Positions 8,392 to 16,716 of a stretch of 64,000 bases of DNA are shown piece after piece. The DNA lies in assembly GCA_041879425.1 (NCBI GenBank), contig CP090855.1, forward strand, positions 1,612,001-1,676,000. The letters are read 5' to 3'. Numbering within the stretch: the first letter of the stretch is position 1; every line of letters starts with the position of its first letter. The position numbers and the translations under genes were made by a program. The notes beneath the pieces were generated by a model, which was not told where the DNA came from, ran no database searches, and was given only the letters and a program-made list of their open reading frames with translations. Source of the stretch: Vibrio pomeroyi. GTDB taxonomy: Bacteria; Pseudomonadota; Gammaproteobacteria; Enterobacterales; Vibrionaceae.

Positions 8392-9039
8392 ATGTCTAAC
8401 GGTTACTCATTTGATGTGAATGGGGTGGTGAGCGCTGCCCCTAAAGCTGACAAACTGGGTCAGCTTTATTACGTAATTGGTCCTTCTGGTGCTGGCAAAG
8501 ATTCGATTATCTCAGCGCTGCGTGAGCAGTTTGTTAAAGACTTAGTGGTAGCTCATCGCTATATCACGCGTGCAGCCGATGCTGGTGGCGAAAATCATGT
8601 AGAGCTCAGTGATGATGAGTTCTTTATTCGCTATTCGCGCAATATGTTTGCGATGAGTTGGCAGGCACATGGCATGAGCTACGGCATCGGGCAAGAAGTT
8701 CACCAATGGATGGATGCGGGCTTGAGTGTTGTGGTTAATGGCTCGCGCGCGTATTTAGATGCAGCCAGAGACTTGTTTGGCGATCGGTTAGTGCCCGTCG
8801 TAGTGAGTGTTAAGCCTGAGGTGTTAGAAGCGCGCTTACGAGCCCGCGGTCGTGAAAGTGAAGCTGAGATTGCCCTTCGCTTACAGCGTGCGGCGGACTA
8901 TTGTGTGGATTCAGAATCTACTCTAAATAACACGCTGTGTATTGATAACAGTGGCACGCTTGAACAGAGCATTGTGCAGTTTGCGCGATTAAAAGAACAA
9001 GCTGAAAGGCTAGCAGAACCAGCAGGAGGTGTCGCATGA
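8392..9039 (+). CDS. phnN: Ribose 1,5-bisphosphate phosphokinase PhnN
   Basis: Guanylate-kinase-like P-loop enzyme that phosphorylates ribose 1,5-bisphosphate to PRPP, returning the C-P lyase product to nucleotide metabolism. It is 215 aa. The Walker A motif GPSGAGKDS lies at residues 30-38, with HRYITRAADAGGENHVELSD as the GMP-kinase-like substrate segment and RLRARGRESEAEIALRL as the lid. About 18 extra N-terminal residues precede the first strand compared with short family members. It overlaps phnP by ATGA. Confidence 0.95.
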   Translation: MSNGYSFDVNGVVSAAPKADKLGQLYYVIGPSGAGKDSIISALREQFVKDLVVAHRYITRAADAGGENHVELSDDEFFIRYSRNMFAMSWQAHGMSYGIGQEVHQWMDAGLSVVVNGSRAYLDAARDLFGDRLVPVVVSVKPEVLEARLRARGRESEAEIALRLQRAADYCVDSESTLNNTLCIDNSGTLEQSIVQFARLKEQAERLAEPAGGVA

Positions 9040-9803
9040 AGCTGACCATGTTAGGCACGGCCAACAGCGCGATGGTGCCAGTTTACGGGTGTGATTGTTC
9101 GGTGTGTGTTTTTGCCCTTGAAAACCCAAGCTTAAGACGAGAAAAGTCATCAGCGTTCCTTCAACATAATGACAAGTTTCTGCTGTTGGATGCGAATGCG
9201 CCTGATCTTATGCGCCGATTTCGCGCAGGATCGATTGACCAGATCTTATTGACTCATTACCACATGGATCATGTTCAGAGTTTGTTTGATCTCAGGTGGG
9301 GGGCTGGCGATAAGATCTCGGTGATTTCTCCTGATGATCCGCTTGGCTGTGATGATCTCTATAAGCATCCGGGTATCTTGGACTTTTCACTGCGTGCTCA
9401 AGCGTTTAAATCGTTTGATTGGCAGGGAATAACCGTAACGCCATTGCCACTCAATCACTCTAAACTTTGTCTTGGTTATTGCTTTGAACTGAATGGAAAA
9501 CGATTAGCGTACTTAACCGACACGGTGGGGCTGCCAAAGCAAACTGAGCGTTGGATGAAAGAGTTTCCAGTAGATTGGTTAATCACTGATTGTAACTACC
9601 CGCCAATTGAAGACCCTCAAGTTCGATCGAACTCAAACCATAACGACTTTCACCACATATTAGATATTGATGAAACCTGTCGTCCGAAGAACCTTGGTTT
9701 GATTCATGTCAGCCACCACATGCTTGGCTGGGCTGCACAACATCCCCACGCCTTTTCACAACGTTTACGTATTCTCAATGATGGCGAGGAGATAACCTTA
9801 TGA
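9036..9803 (+). CDS. phnP: 5-phospho-alpha-D-ribosyl 1,2-cyclic phosphate phosphodiesterase PhnP
   Basis: Metallo-beta-lactamase-fold phosphodiesterase that opens the cyclic phosphate released by PhnJ to ribose 1,5-bisphosphate, the PhnN substrate. It is 255 aa. The metal motif HYHMDH lies at residues 74-79. The cysteines GCDCSVC (Cys19, Cys21, Cys24) match the structural zinc site known in PhnP. Later HHMLGW and HDDFH-like histidines complete the active site. It overlaps phnN and the next gene by ATGA, so phnN-phnP-acyltransferase form a tightly coupled tail to the operon. Confidence 0.95.
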   Translation: MKLTMLGTANSAMVPVYGCDCSVCVFALENPSLRREKSSAFLQHNDKFLLLDANAPDLMRRFRAGSIDQILLTHYHMDHVQSLFDLRWGAGDKISVISPDDPLGCDDLYKHPGILDFSLRAQAFKSFDWQGITVTPLPLNHSKLCLGYCFELNGKRLAYLTDTVGLPKQTERWMKEFPVDWLITDCNYPPIEDPQVRSNSNHNDFHHILDIDETCRPKNLGLIHVSHHMLGWAAQHPHAFSQRLRILNDGEEITL

Positions 9804-10441
9804 GCCAACCTCTTTCCTCTACCTTAAACAGCGAACCTAGCGTTGCTGAGAGCAGTAAGTTACACAATGTTGAACTCGGTCGTTGGACTGAAATCGCCGA
9901 CCGCTGTGTGTTAAATAACGTATTGGTTGGTGATTACAGTTATATTCAAAACGACTGTAATCTGATGTTTACCGAAATTGGTAAATTCACATCCATTGCG
10001 GCGGCGGTTCGTTTAAATCCGAGCAATCACCCGTGGTGGCGTCCAACGCTACATCACTTCACTTATCGCCCAGGAAAGTATCAGCTAGGTGCAGATCCTT
10101 CATCATTGGATGATGAGGTGTTCTCATGGCGCGAAGAAGACAAAGTACAGGTTGGACATGATGTGTGGATAGGTCACGGCGTGATTGTGCTGCCGGGTAT
10201 TACGATTGGCAATGGTTCGATCGTTGGCGCTGGCAGCGTGGTGACGAAAGACGTGCCTCCATATTCAATTGTGGTTGGCAACCCTGCCAAGGTGCTGCGC
10301 CCTCGCTTTGATGACCCTAGTTATGGTGAGAGACTGGAAAGCCTTGAGTGGTGGCATTGGGATGATGAAAAGCTTGCAGAGGCATTACCATTGTTCCAAA
10401 AAGATTGCGGTGAGTTCTTGAGTCACTTTGAGCAAGCTTAA
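9800..10441 (+). CDS. Left-handed beta-helix (hexapeptide) acyltransferase of phosphonate operon
   Basis: A 213-aa protein of the hexapeptide-repeat acetyltransferase superfamily. Repeats run from about residue 40 (VLVGDYSYIQNDCNLMFTEIG) through a loop and then VWIGHGVIVLPGITIGNGSIVGAG; the ending PYSIVVGNPAKVLRPRF is typical of xenobiotic/maltose-type acetyltransferases. A family of these proteins is known at the ends of C-P lyase operons, where E. coli instead carries the GNAT enzyme PhnO. An aminophosphonate or pathway intermediate may be the acceptor; that is inference. It overlaps phnP by ATGA and ends the operon just before a strong terminator. Confidence 0.88.
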   Translation: MSQPLSSTLNSEPSVAESSKLHNVELGRWTEIADRCVLNNVLVGDYSYIQNDCNLMFTEIGKFTSIAAAVRLNPSNHPWWRPTLHHFTYRPGKYQLGADPSSLDDEVFSWREEDKVQVGHDVWIGHGVIVLPGITIGNGSIVGAGSVVTKDVPPYSIVVGNPAKVLRPRFDDPSYGERLESLEWWHWDDEKLAEALPLFQKDCGEFLSHFEQA

Positions 10442-10469
10442 ACTCGATATCCTTTCATTCTGAAAACTA

Positions 10470-10498
10470 AAAAAGCAGCCTAAGTGGCTGCTTTTTGT
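10470..10498. terminator. Terminator of the phn operon, probably bidirectional
   Basis: AAAGCAGCC (10472-10480) and GGCTGCTTT (10486-10494) pair around the loop TAAGT, with A-rich and T-rich flanks. It lies between the end of the phn operon and the convergent MATE gene, so it can serve both. Confidence 0.88.
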
Positions 10499-10513
10499 GT
10501 TCTTTACAACTTA

Positions 10514-11848
10514 CTAGCGGGCTAGCTTAGCCTCGACTTGTCCTAGAGCGCGTCGGTACATAAACCATGCACAGGTTCCGGCAAGCATATTACCGACCAT
10601 AGCACCCCAGAACAGGCCCTCAATTCCTGCTAGCTGAGAGCCAACCCACAAGCAAGGCAAGAAGAAAGCGAACAGGCGAAGTGCAGAGATCGTTAATGCG
10701 GTGTAAGACTTGCCTAGCGCGTTAGAGATCGACACCATCAACATACAGATACCCAAAGGCCCTAAGCTGATTGGCACGATCAGTAGGTGATAGTTCAGAA
10801 TCGTTGATACTTCGTTGTCACTGGTCATGAGGTTCGCCAACCCGCCAGAGAATAACCAAGTCACCAGTGCGATGACCAATTGGAAACCTAACACGAAAGT
10901 AACGGCAATCTTTACAAGACTACGTATGTTGCCAAGGTTCTTTTCACCCAACATGCGGCCAATCATAGGTGGCATCGACATGGTCAGTGCTAACACAGCC
11001 ACAATGGAGAAGAATTCAAAACGAGAGCCCAATGCCCAAGCAGCAACGGCTGCGGTGCCATAGCCTGCTAGCAGTTTAGTCGCCAACATAGAAGAGACTG
11101 GCGGCAGCAGTTGGCTGATCATCGCAGGGCCCATGATGTTACCGATAGAACGAACACTCTTGCCAATATCAAGGTCGTTCCAATCGAACGTCATCCAATG
11201 CTTCTTGGTCACTTTGGGAGCTACGATAAAGATGCCTGCACCGAACGCTAAGATAGTCGCAAGCGCGGCACCATTGATGCCCATGTCGAGCGTAAAGATG
11301 AAAATCGGGTCTAATATCAAGTTGAGGATACTGGTCGCGATCATCATTGAACCGGGTAGCATGGTATTACCGTTGGCACGACACACGCTGTAAAAGAAGT
11401 AGAGCAGAGCACCTGTCCAAGAGCTGACTAACCAATAGATCCAGTAAGAATCAATGATCGGTAATACCGTCGGCGGCGCATCGAGCAGTTGTAAAATGGG
11501 TCCACGAAGCAGATAGATGATGACCGAGAAAAGCGCGACACTCACGCTGCCCATCACAATCACTAGCCCACCCAACTGTTTAGCGTAACGTGTTTCATTG
11601 GCGCCAATGGCTCTCGCGATGACAGCCGTGGTTGCAATGCCTAACCCGACCTGAATACCAATGATGATCATCTGTATTGGAAGCGTGAAACCTTGAACAG
11701 CAAGCGGTAGAACGCCGAGCTGACCAATGAAGGCACTGTCTACAAGTTGGAAGCTCATCAGGGAAAGTACCCCAAACAGCATTGGCCATGTCATGGTATA
11801 GAGTTGTCGGCCAAGGGAAGGCGAGGGAGTTGCAGTAGTCGAATTCAT
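10514..11848 (-). CDS. MATE-family efflux transporter
   Basis: Multidrug and toxin extrusion antiporter of the inner membrane, 444 aa, typical length. About twelve hydrophobic helices can be traced, beginning with a start region resembling GRQLYTMTWPMLFGVLSLM and the family motif QLVDSAFIGQLG in helix 1-2; LGIATTAVIARAIGA follows in helix 3. The second half repeats the pattern (GPAMISQLLPPVSSMLATKLLAGYGTAAVAAWALG). It faces the phn operon tail to tail and shares its terminator. The substrate cannot be deduced; a NorM-type cation drug exporter is the default family expectation. Confidence 0.9.
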   Translation of the reverse strand: MNSTTATPSPSLGRQLYTMTWPMLFGVLSLMSFQLVDSAFIGQLGVLPLAVQGFTLPIQMIIIGIQVGLGIATTAVIARAIGANETRYAKQLGGLVIVMGSVSVALFSVIIYLLRGPILQLLDAPPTVLPIIDSYWIYWLVSSWTGALLYFFYSVCRANGNTMLPGSMMIATSILNLILDPIFIFTLDMGINGAALATILAFGAGIFIVAPKVTKKHWMTFDWNDLDIGKSVRSIGNIMGPAMISQLLPPVSSMLATKLLAGYGTAAVAAWALGSRFEFFSIVAVLALTMSMPPMIGRMLGEKNLGNIRSLVKIAVTFVLGFQLVIALVTWLFSGGLANLMTSDNEVSTILNYHLLIVPISLGPLGICMLMVSISNALGKSYTALTISALRLFAFFLPCLWVGSQLAGIEGLFWGAMVGNMLAGTCAWFMYRRALGQVEAKLAR

Positions 11849-12168
11849 ATCTGTCTTATTGGTCTTGAAGATAGGCTCACTGTGGGGAAAGCCTGTCTGA
11901 GAAGAATTGCGTAAAGGATAACGTAAGGTCAGCTCGATACCAATAATTGTTACCGGATCTCGGCATATTCCTTAACTCAGAGTTCGGTGGAGTTAGAACA
12001 CTCTGTGCTGTGACTTTATGGAACCACCTCTCAAACCTTATTTATTTTATAGGGTTATCGTTGTTGCTTAATGTAATTATCAAATCCATAAACTAATATC
12101 GTTGTAGAGAAAAGAATTGCGAGTCAGCAAGCACAAATTTAACTGCATATTGGAGAGGGAACCTAAAT
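11849..12168. other. Intergenic region between divergent MATE and RelA-like genes
   Basis: About 320 bases that should carry both promoters. A possible + strand promoter is TTGCTT (near 12065) with CATAAA 17 bases later, but it is weak. A good ribosome binding site, GGAGAGGGA, precedes the gene at 12169. No small gene or hairpin was recognised. Confidence 0.4.
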
Positions 12169-13284
12169 ATGCCGACGACAGAAGAAATTCAGATCAGCCA
12201 AGAGCAAGTTAGGAAGAACAAAGCGAAGGTACTCGCTAAGATAAACCAGCAAGGCATCATGTCGCAGGGCTTTCGTTTAGTTAACGTTAAAGACTATCAA
12301 CAGAAGCTACAGGCACTGAAGCAGAAGGTAGAAAATTTCGATTACCTGAATGACGCCAATAAAAAGCAAGATCAGGTGATTCTCGACATCATGACTCAGA
12401 AAGAGAAGATCCATAACTATCTAGATGAAACATCGAGTCAGAAGCTAGCGAATGGGAGTCTCGATTTCGGTTCTCGAAATCAGGTCGCTAATGCCACACT
12501 CAAGAAGAAACAGCTCTTCATGATGTTTATGGAAACGGTCGAAGCGCAAGAGGCGCTCAGAGAGTTTGCTGTAAAAGTGGCTTCGGTGTGTAACGGTACA
12601 CTCAAACAACCACCCGGTGCTTATTTAGGTGTAAAAGATTTCCACGGTGCGCTAGATAAGATCACCAATCGTAAGCGTCATTACGACATTGGTGATCTTA
12701 AAGATGCAGCCCGTATGACCATCGTATTCGAAACGATGGAAGATATGATCATTGCCAAAGCGATGATCATTCTGACCAAAGAGTTTGTTGAGTTGAAACA
12801 TCACCAATCAGCGATGAAAGATCGCTACGGTACCAGCCAAGGTGACAATGCTAAATTCAACTGTGGTGCAACTGATGCTGGCTACAAAGACATTAAGTTC
12901 TTCTTAAAGATGGCCAATGGGCACATTGGTGAGCTGCAACTCAATACCAAGAACATGATGGTGGCGAAGAAGAACGGCCACATCATCTATGACATCCTTC
13001 GAGATGGAGGCAATCTTGATAAAGCATTTACCATTACCAACAGTGAAGTGCTCGCCAAGATAAGCCGTAACATGAGTGAAAAGTGGTTCACCTTTATGAA
13101 TACTCGCGTGCCAAAAGCGAGAGACGATTTGCAGGCAGTTCAACAGCTCGTTGACCGCCTAAGAGCGAATCTAGGAAGAGGGCAGAACTCACTTCAAGTC
13201 AGTATGGAAGAGATAACCATACTGTCTCGCGTCAGCCTCTATATCTACGAACAGGGAGATAACGCGAGAGCTCTGTTAGAGTGA
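12169..13284 (+). CDS. Divergent RelA/SpoT-fold protein of unknown role
   Basis: A 371-aa soluble protein with no signal peptide. The N-terminal 120 residues are lysine/glutamine-rich and likely helical or coiled coil. The middle resembles the RelA/SpoT nucleotidyltransferase fold: YDIGDLKDAARMTIVF from about residue 172 (compare DIxDxxGxRI), GYKDIKFFLKM from 238, and GELQLNTKNM with Glu255 and Gln257 (compare ExQIRT), followed by NGHIIYD in the place of the family's AHxxY. The Gly after Asp in the first motif is replaced, so activity is uncertain. There is no HD hydrolase domain. It could be a standalone alarmone-type or nucleotide-transferring enzyme; the fold match is read by eye. Confidence 0.6.
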   Translation: MPTTEEIQISQEQVRKNKAKVLAKINQQGIMSQGFRLVNVKDYQQKLQALKQKVENFDYLNDANKKQDQVILDIMTQKEKIHNYLDETSSQKLANGSLDFGSRNQVANATLKKKQLFMMFMETVEAQEALREFAVKVASVCNGTLKQPPGAYLGVKDFHGALDKITNRKRHYDIGDLKDAARMTIVFETMEDMIIAKAMIILTKEFVELKHHQSAMKDRYGTSQGDNAKFNCGATDAGYKDIKFFLKMANGHIGELQLNTKNMMVAKKNGHIIYDILRDGGNLDKAFTITNSEVLAKISRNMSEKWFTFMNTRVPKARDDLQAVQQLVDRLRANLGRGQNSLQVSMEEITILSRVSLYIYEQGDNARALLE

Positions 13285-13307
13285 TGAAGCGATATTTAGA
13301 TCTGCGA

Positions 13308-14302
13308 TTAAGTCCGGTTATTTGACCGGACTTTTTTATTTCGACTCCGATAACTTGGCGCTGTCATGCCAGTCCAGCCATTAAAGGCGCGGTTAAAGTT
13401 ACTCAAATCACTGTAACCCAACTGCCAGCTTATCTCTTGTACAGAGAGATCGGTTTCATCGAGTAACTGTTTTGCTTTGCTCTCTCGAACCTGTTCTTTG
13501 GCCCGCTTAAACAAGATGTTCTTACTCTTCAGGTTGCGTTGCAGTGTCCGCTTGGTCATGCCGAGCATGGTCGCAAACCACTCGATGTTGAACCACGGCA
13601 AAGTCGCATACGTGTTAATCAAGGCTTGGACGGCTTGATGCCAATCTTGGTTAGTGTCTTGCTCAGAGATAGCACGATATCCATCCGGCAAGGGAATGGT
13701 GATCGCGCCATATTGTTGCTCAAACTGTATATCCGAATTAAAGAAGTGCTTGGGTAACTTGCGCTCACGATTGTTTGTCGAGATGAGCTTCGCGTGTGAT
13801 GGCTGCCAAGCGCTCTCTATGAATTTACGACACAAGCTAATTACAGTTAGCGTGCGAAACCATTCAGATTGTTCAAAACCCGCGGTAGAAGGGTGATAGC
13901 AACTGCGATGACATAGCCACCACATCCCATCTTGTTTCTCTGTCCATATGGTGACGTGATTGCTCAGGGTAGAGATCTCAGTAATCAAACAACGTATTGC
14001 TTGCTCAAGTGACGTGCATTGGTCGATTTTTTGGCTTAACTCTGGCGACAGTTGCTCTAGAGAGGCTTTGCGCCCAACTTCAATCCCAATGGAATAACCA
14101 AACTTACGCTCTAAGCCATGAATAAAGCGAATCAGATCTTGAGTCGGTAGCCACTGGTTGGAGTGTGTTAGCTCAATTGGCAGTCCACATTCGATGGCAA
14201 CCGAGCGCCAGTCAAGAGAGCGTTTTTCGCAGTATTGAATATAGGGCGCGATGTTACTGGTAGAGCTCAGCAGTATGTTGGTGGTGTTCGATGATGCTTC
14301 AT
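13308..14302 (-). pseudogene. AraC-family regulator with frameshifted start
   Basis: The - strand frame is open from 14327 to the stop at 13308 and encodes an AraC-type regulator of about 330 aa. The N-terminal effector-like domain includes PIELTHSNQWLPTQDLIRFI, and the C-terminal double HTH includes WFATMLGMTKRTLQRNL and ISWQLGYSDLSNFNRAF. The only in-frame standard start is an internal TTG at 13988, which would delete the N-terminal third. An ATG at 14302 is out of frame by one base. Adding one A after ATGAA would read Met-Lys-Ala-Ser-Ser-Asn into the long frame. A 1-nt deletion or sequencing error just after the start is therefore likely. Confidence 0.7.
13311..13338. terminator. Terminator between RelA-like gene and araC-type gene
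   Basis: AGTCCGGT (13311-13318) pairs with ACCGGACT (13325-13332) around TATTTG, followed by a run of T. It ends the gene at 12169-13284. It also touches the 3' end of the convergent AraC-type gene, whose stop is at 13308-13310. Confidence 0.85.
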
Positions 14303-14396
14303 AGTTCTTTGAATACGCCTTTAAATGTCACCAAATGACCTAATTAAGTGTAGCGCAACTCCATATACTTCTTCCAACCCAAACGAGGAGAAGAAT

Positions 14397-15782
14397 ATGA
14401 AACTTAAGCCCCTTGCCCTAATTATCTCGTCACTCACGATTTCATCGCTTGCTGTGTCATCACTTGCCTTTGCAGACATGGCTTTTGCAGAGAACCCAGT
14501 TGAAGCAGCACTGAAAGTTGAAGGCGCAGCGGTGACCCTTACGGTGAAAGATGCTCAACAATCTTTTACCCCTGCTTTTGTTGCTTCAGCACGAGAAAAC
14601 TTCAATAACTTCCATTGGCAAATGGGTGGTGACCATAGTGTTTACTACAACTTGCACATGAGTGAGTTCATGCCAACGGCGTTTGCTGCACCGAGCGAGA
14701 ATTACAAGCCACTGGTTAAAAATATTGATCCACGCCTTGCCAAGCTGAAGGTTGAAACAGACACCAAAGGTGAGCTGACAATGGCTGATTACCTTGCTGA
14801 TGAACAGTTCAGAACTCAAGGTTTCATGCTAATTCACAAAGGTGAGATTGTTTACGAAGCGTATCCGGGTATGAGCCCGACAGACAGTCACGTTTGGGCT
14901 TCAACGGCTAAAACTACGGTTGGTACGGTTGTCGCGATGCTGGTGGAAGAGGGCAAAGTCGCTCCAGAGAAGAGCATCACTCACTATGTTCCAGAACTGA
15001 AAGGGACCAACTGGGAAGCGATCACCGTACATCAGGTGCTCAATATGTCTACCGCGCTTGATAACGAAGAGAAGCTTGAATCGATCCTAAACCCTGATTC
15101 CGATGTGGTGCGTTTCTTTGCCGCTTCATTCAACTCGCCAAGAGCCAAAACAGGCGAAATGGAAACATGGATGAATGTGGCTAAAGGCGCTCAGAAGATC
15201 GAAGGCGAAAAAGCGGGTGATCATTTCCGTTATGCGTCTATCAACACCATGGTACTGACCAAAATGGTGGAGAACATCGAAAACAAAACATGGACTCAAG
15301 TGTTCGAAGATCGTGTTTGGTCGAAAGTACATGCTCGCCAATCGATGGAATTTAACCTAACACCTGATGGCATGGCGATCGCCGTTGGTTTGGTTTCGAC
15401 AACAGTCGAAGACATGGCACGCTGGGGCACTCTGTTTACGCCAAGCTGGAAAGCGGTAGCGGATGAGCCAGTTATCTCACAAGCGGTGATTGATCGTATT
15501 CGCAACAGCGGCGATCCAAAAGCCTTTGTAGGGACCAGCAAAGAGAGCAGCTCATTGCATGCTTACAACGAAAAAGCCGATTACAACGCTTACCAATTCG
15601 ACTTCATCTTTAATGACGGTGCAATGTCGAAAAGTGGCAACCTTGGTCAGTTCATTTACATCGATCCAGAGCGTGATTTTGTTGGCGTGATGTTCTCAAA
15701 CAACCCGTACCACTCTGGTTTTGGTGAGAACAAAGGCCCTGCGTTGATGCGCTCTGCTGCAAAACTACTTGCTGATAAATAA
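14397..15782 (+). CDS. Exported serine hydrolase of the beta-lactamase class C / NylB-like family
   Basis: Penicillin-binding-protein-like serine hydrolase, 461 aa from the ATG at 14397. That start follows GAGGAGAAGAAT and gives a clean signal peptide (residues 1-26 or 1-31, ending AFA). The nucleophile motif is Ser169-Thr-Ala-Lys172 in WASTAKTTVGTVVAM. A later FRYASINTMVLTKMVE segment supplies the tyrosine-containing second motif, and SKSGNLGQFIYIDPERDF fills the third-motif position as in 6-aminohexanoate-dimer hydrolase relatives. The upstream extension to 14325 lacks a ribosome binding site. It is probably an esterase or amidase rather than a true antibiotic-resistance lactamase. It is divergent from the broken AraC gene and followed after 66 bases by an outer-membrane protein gene. 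Confidence 0.8.
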   Translation: MKLKPLALIISSLTISSLAVSSLAFADMAFAENPVEAALKVEGAAVTLTVKDAQQSFTPAFVASARENFNNFHWQMGGDHSVYYNLHMSEFMPTAFAAPSENYKPLVKNIDPRLAKLKVETDTKGELTMADYLADEQFRTQGFMLIHKGEIVYEAYPGMSPTDSHVWASTAKTTVGTVVAMLVEEGKVAPEKSITHYVPELKGTNWEAITVHQVLNMSTALDNEEKLESILNPDSDVVRFFAASFNSPRAKTGEMETWMNVAKGAQKIEGEKAGDHFRYASINTMVLTKMVENIENKTWTQVFEDRVWSKVHARQSMEFNLTPDGMAIAVGLVSTTVEDMARWGTLFTPSWKAVADEPVISQAVIDRIRNSGDPKAFVGTSKESSSLHAYNEKADYNAYQFDFIFNDGAMSKSGNLGQFIYIDPERDFVGVMFSNNPYHSGFGENKGPALMRSAAKLLADK

Positions 15783-15848
15783 CAACTCATTTGAGACAGA
15801 AGGACTTTCTAGCTTCAAGGAAGAAGCAAACGACTTTCGAGAGATATA

Positions 15849-16634
15849 ATGAAAAAGTTTGCCCTTATTATTCCATTGAGCTTAGGTTTATCGATTTCTG
15901 CATATGCCGAATCAGAGCGAGTTATCGATCCTGCTGACGTGACTAAGGTGTATACACAGACTGCGCTGATGGTGAGCGGTAGTTCTGATATTCAATTTCA
16001 GGGACAGGTTTCTGGTGGAATGGACAACGGTCAGCAATTTGCGTTACTCGCAGAAGCGACCTTTGTTGATGACAATGACGAATCACAACGCGATCCGAAC
16101 GACTTTGGATCGGAATACAGCAATTCGCGAATCCAATATTTCCACGCCTTTGAGACTGGTACTAAGGCCACGCCTAAAGTGGGTCTGTCTTTAGACTACG
16201 TCAATACACGCACAAGCATTAAAAACGACCTGTTGTCGGTCGGCGGTGTCGTGGCGATCAATCCGGCTTATACCGGTGGCTTCTTGGTTTTTCCAAGAGC
16301 AGGCTTGATGACAGGTAGCATGGAAATCCCCGCGATGAGCTCATCTAAAGATGACTTAACGGGTTATTCACTTGGTCTTATCACGGCAAAGCACTTAGGT
16401 GATTCAGGCGCTTATGTTTCTTTGGTTCCTGAGTGGCAAGACCTATCGGGCAGTGATATCAACATGCAAAACTTCTCGTTGAAAACATCACTGAATGTAC
16501 CAATGAACAGTGCTCGCACTTGGTGGTTGAATACTCGTTATGACATCACCAAAGGCGATATTGATGTGAATGGTGTGTCTATGCCAAGTGAGTGGCAGAC
16601 GGAAGCTTGGGTTGGCGTCAGATACTACTTCTAA
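15849..16634 (+). CDS. Predicted outer-membrane beta-barrel protein, family not recognised
   Basis: A 261-aa protein with a signal peptide (about 1-20, ending AYA) and many alternating amphipathic strands separated by Gly/Asp/Asn-rich turns. It ends in the aromatic VGVRYYF, the usual C-terminal signature for insertion of barrel proteins. The ribosome binding site GAGAGAT precedes the ATG. It lies 66 bases after the exported hydrolase and in the same direction, so the two may be co-transcribed. The terminator at 16668 follows. Its substrate or partner is unknown. Confidence 0.65.
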   Translation: MKKFALIIPLSLGLSISAYAESERVIDPADVTKVYTQTALMVSGSSDIQFQGQVSGGMDNGQQFALLAEATFVDDNDESQRDPNDFGSEYSNSRIQYFHAFETGTKATPKVGLSLDYVNTRTSIKNDLLSVGGVVAINPAYTGGFLVFPRAGLMTGSMEIPAMSSSKDDLTGYSLGLITAKHLGDSGAYVSLVPEWQDLSGSDINMQNFSLKTSLNVPMNSARTWWLNTRYDITKGDIDVNGVSMPSEWQTEAWVGVRYYF

Positions 16635-16667
16635 AGTGCTCGATGTTTCGTATTGAAATACAGCAAA

Positions 16668-16694
16668 TAAAGCCAGTCGCAATGACTGGCTTTG
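16668..16694. terminator. Bidirectional terminator between barrel gene and ppsA
   Basis: AAGCCAGTC (16670-16678) pairs with GACTGGCTT (16684-16692) around GCAAT, flanked by AAATAA and TTTG. It lies between convergent genes. Confidence 0.82.
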
Positions 16695-16716
16695 TTCGTA
16701 TCTCGATTAGAGAAGG

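Noticed and set aside
14397..15782. Antibiotic-resistance beta-lactamase
   Set aside because: It has the SxxK nucleophile but the later motifs fit NylB/esterase relatives, and the sequence does not resemble known AmpC enzymes; resistance should not be inferred.
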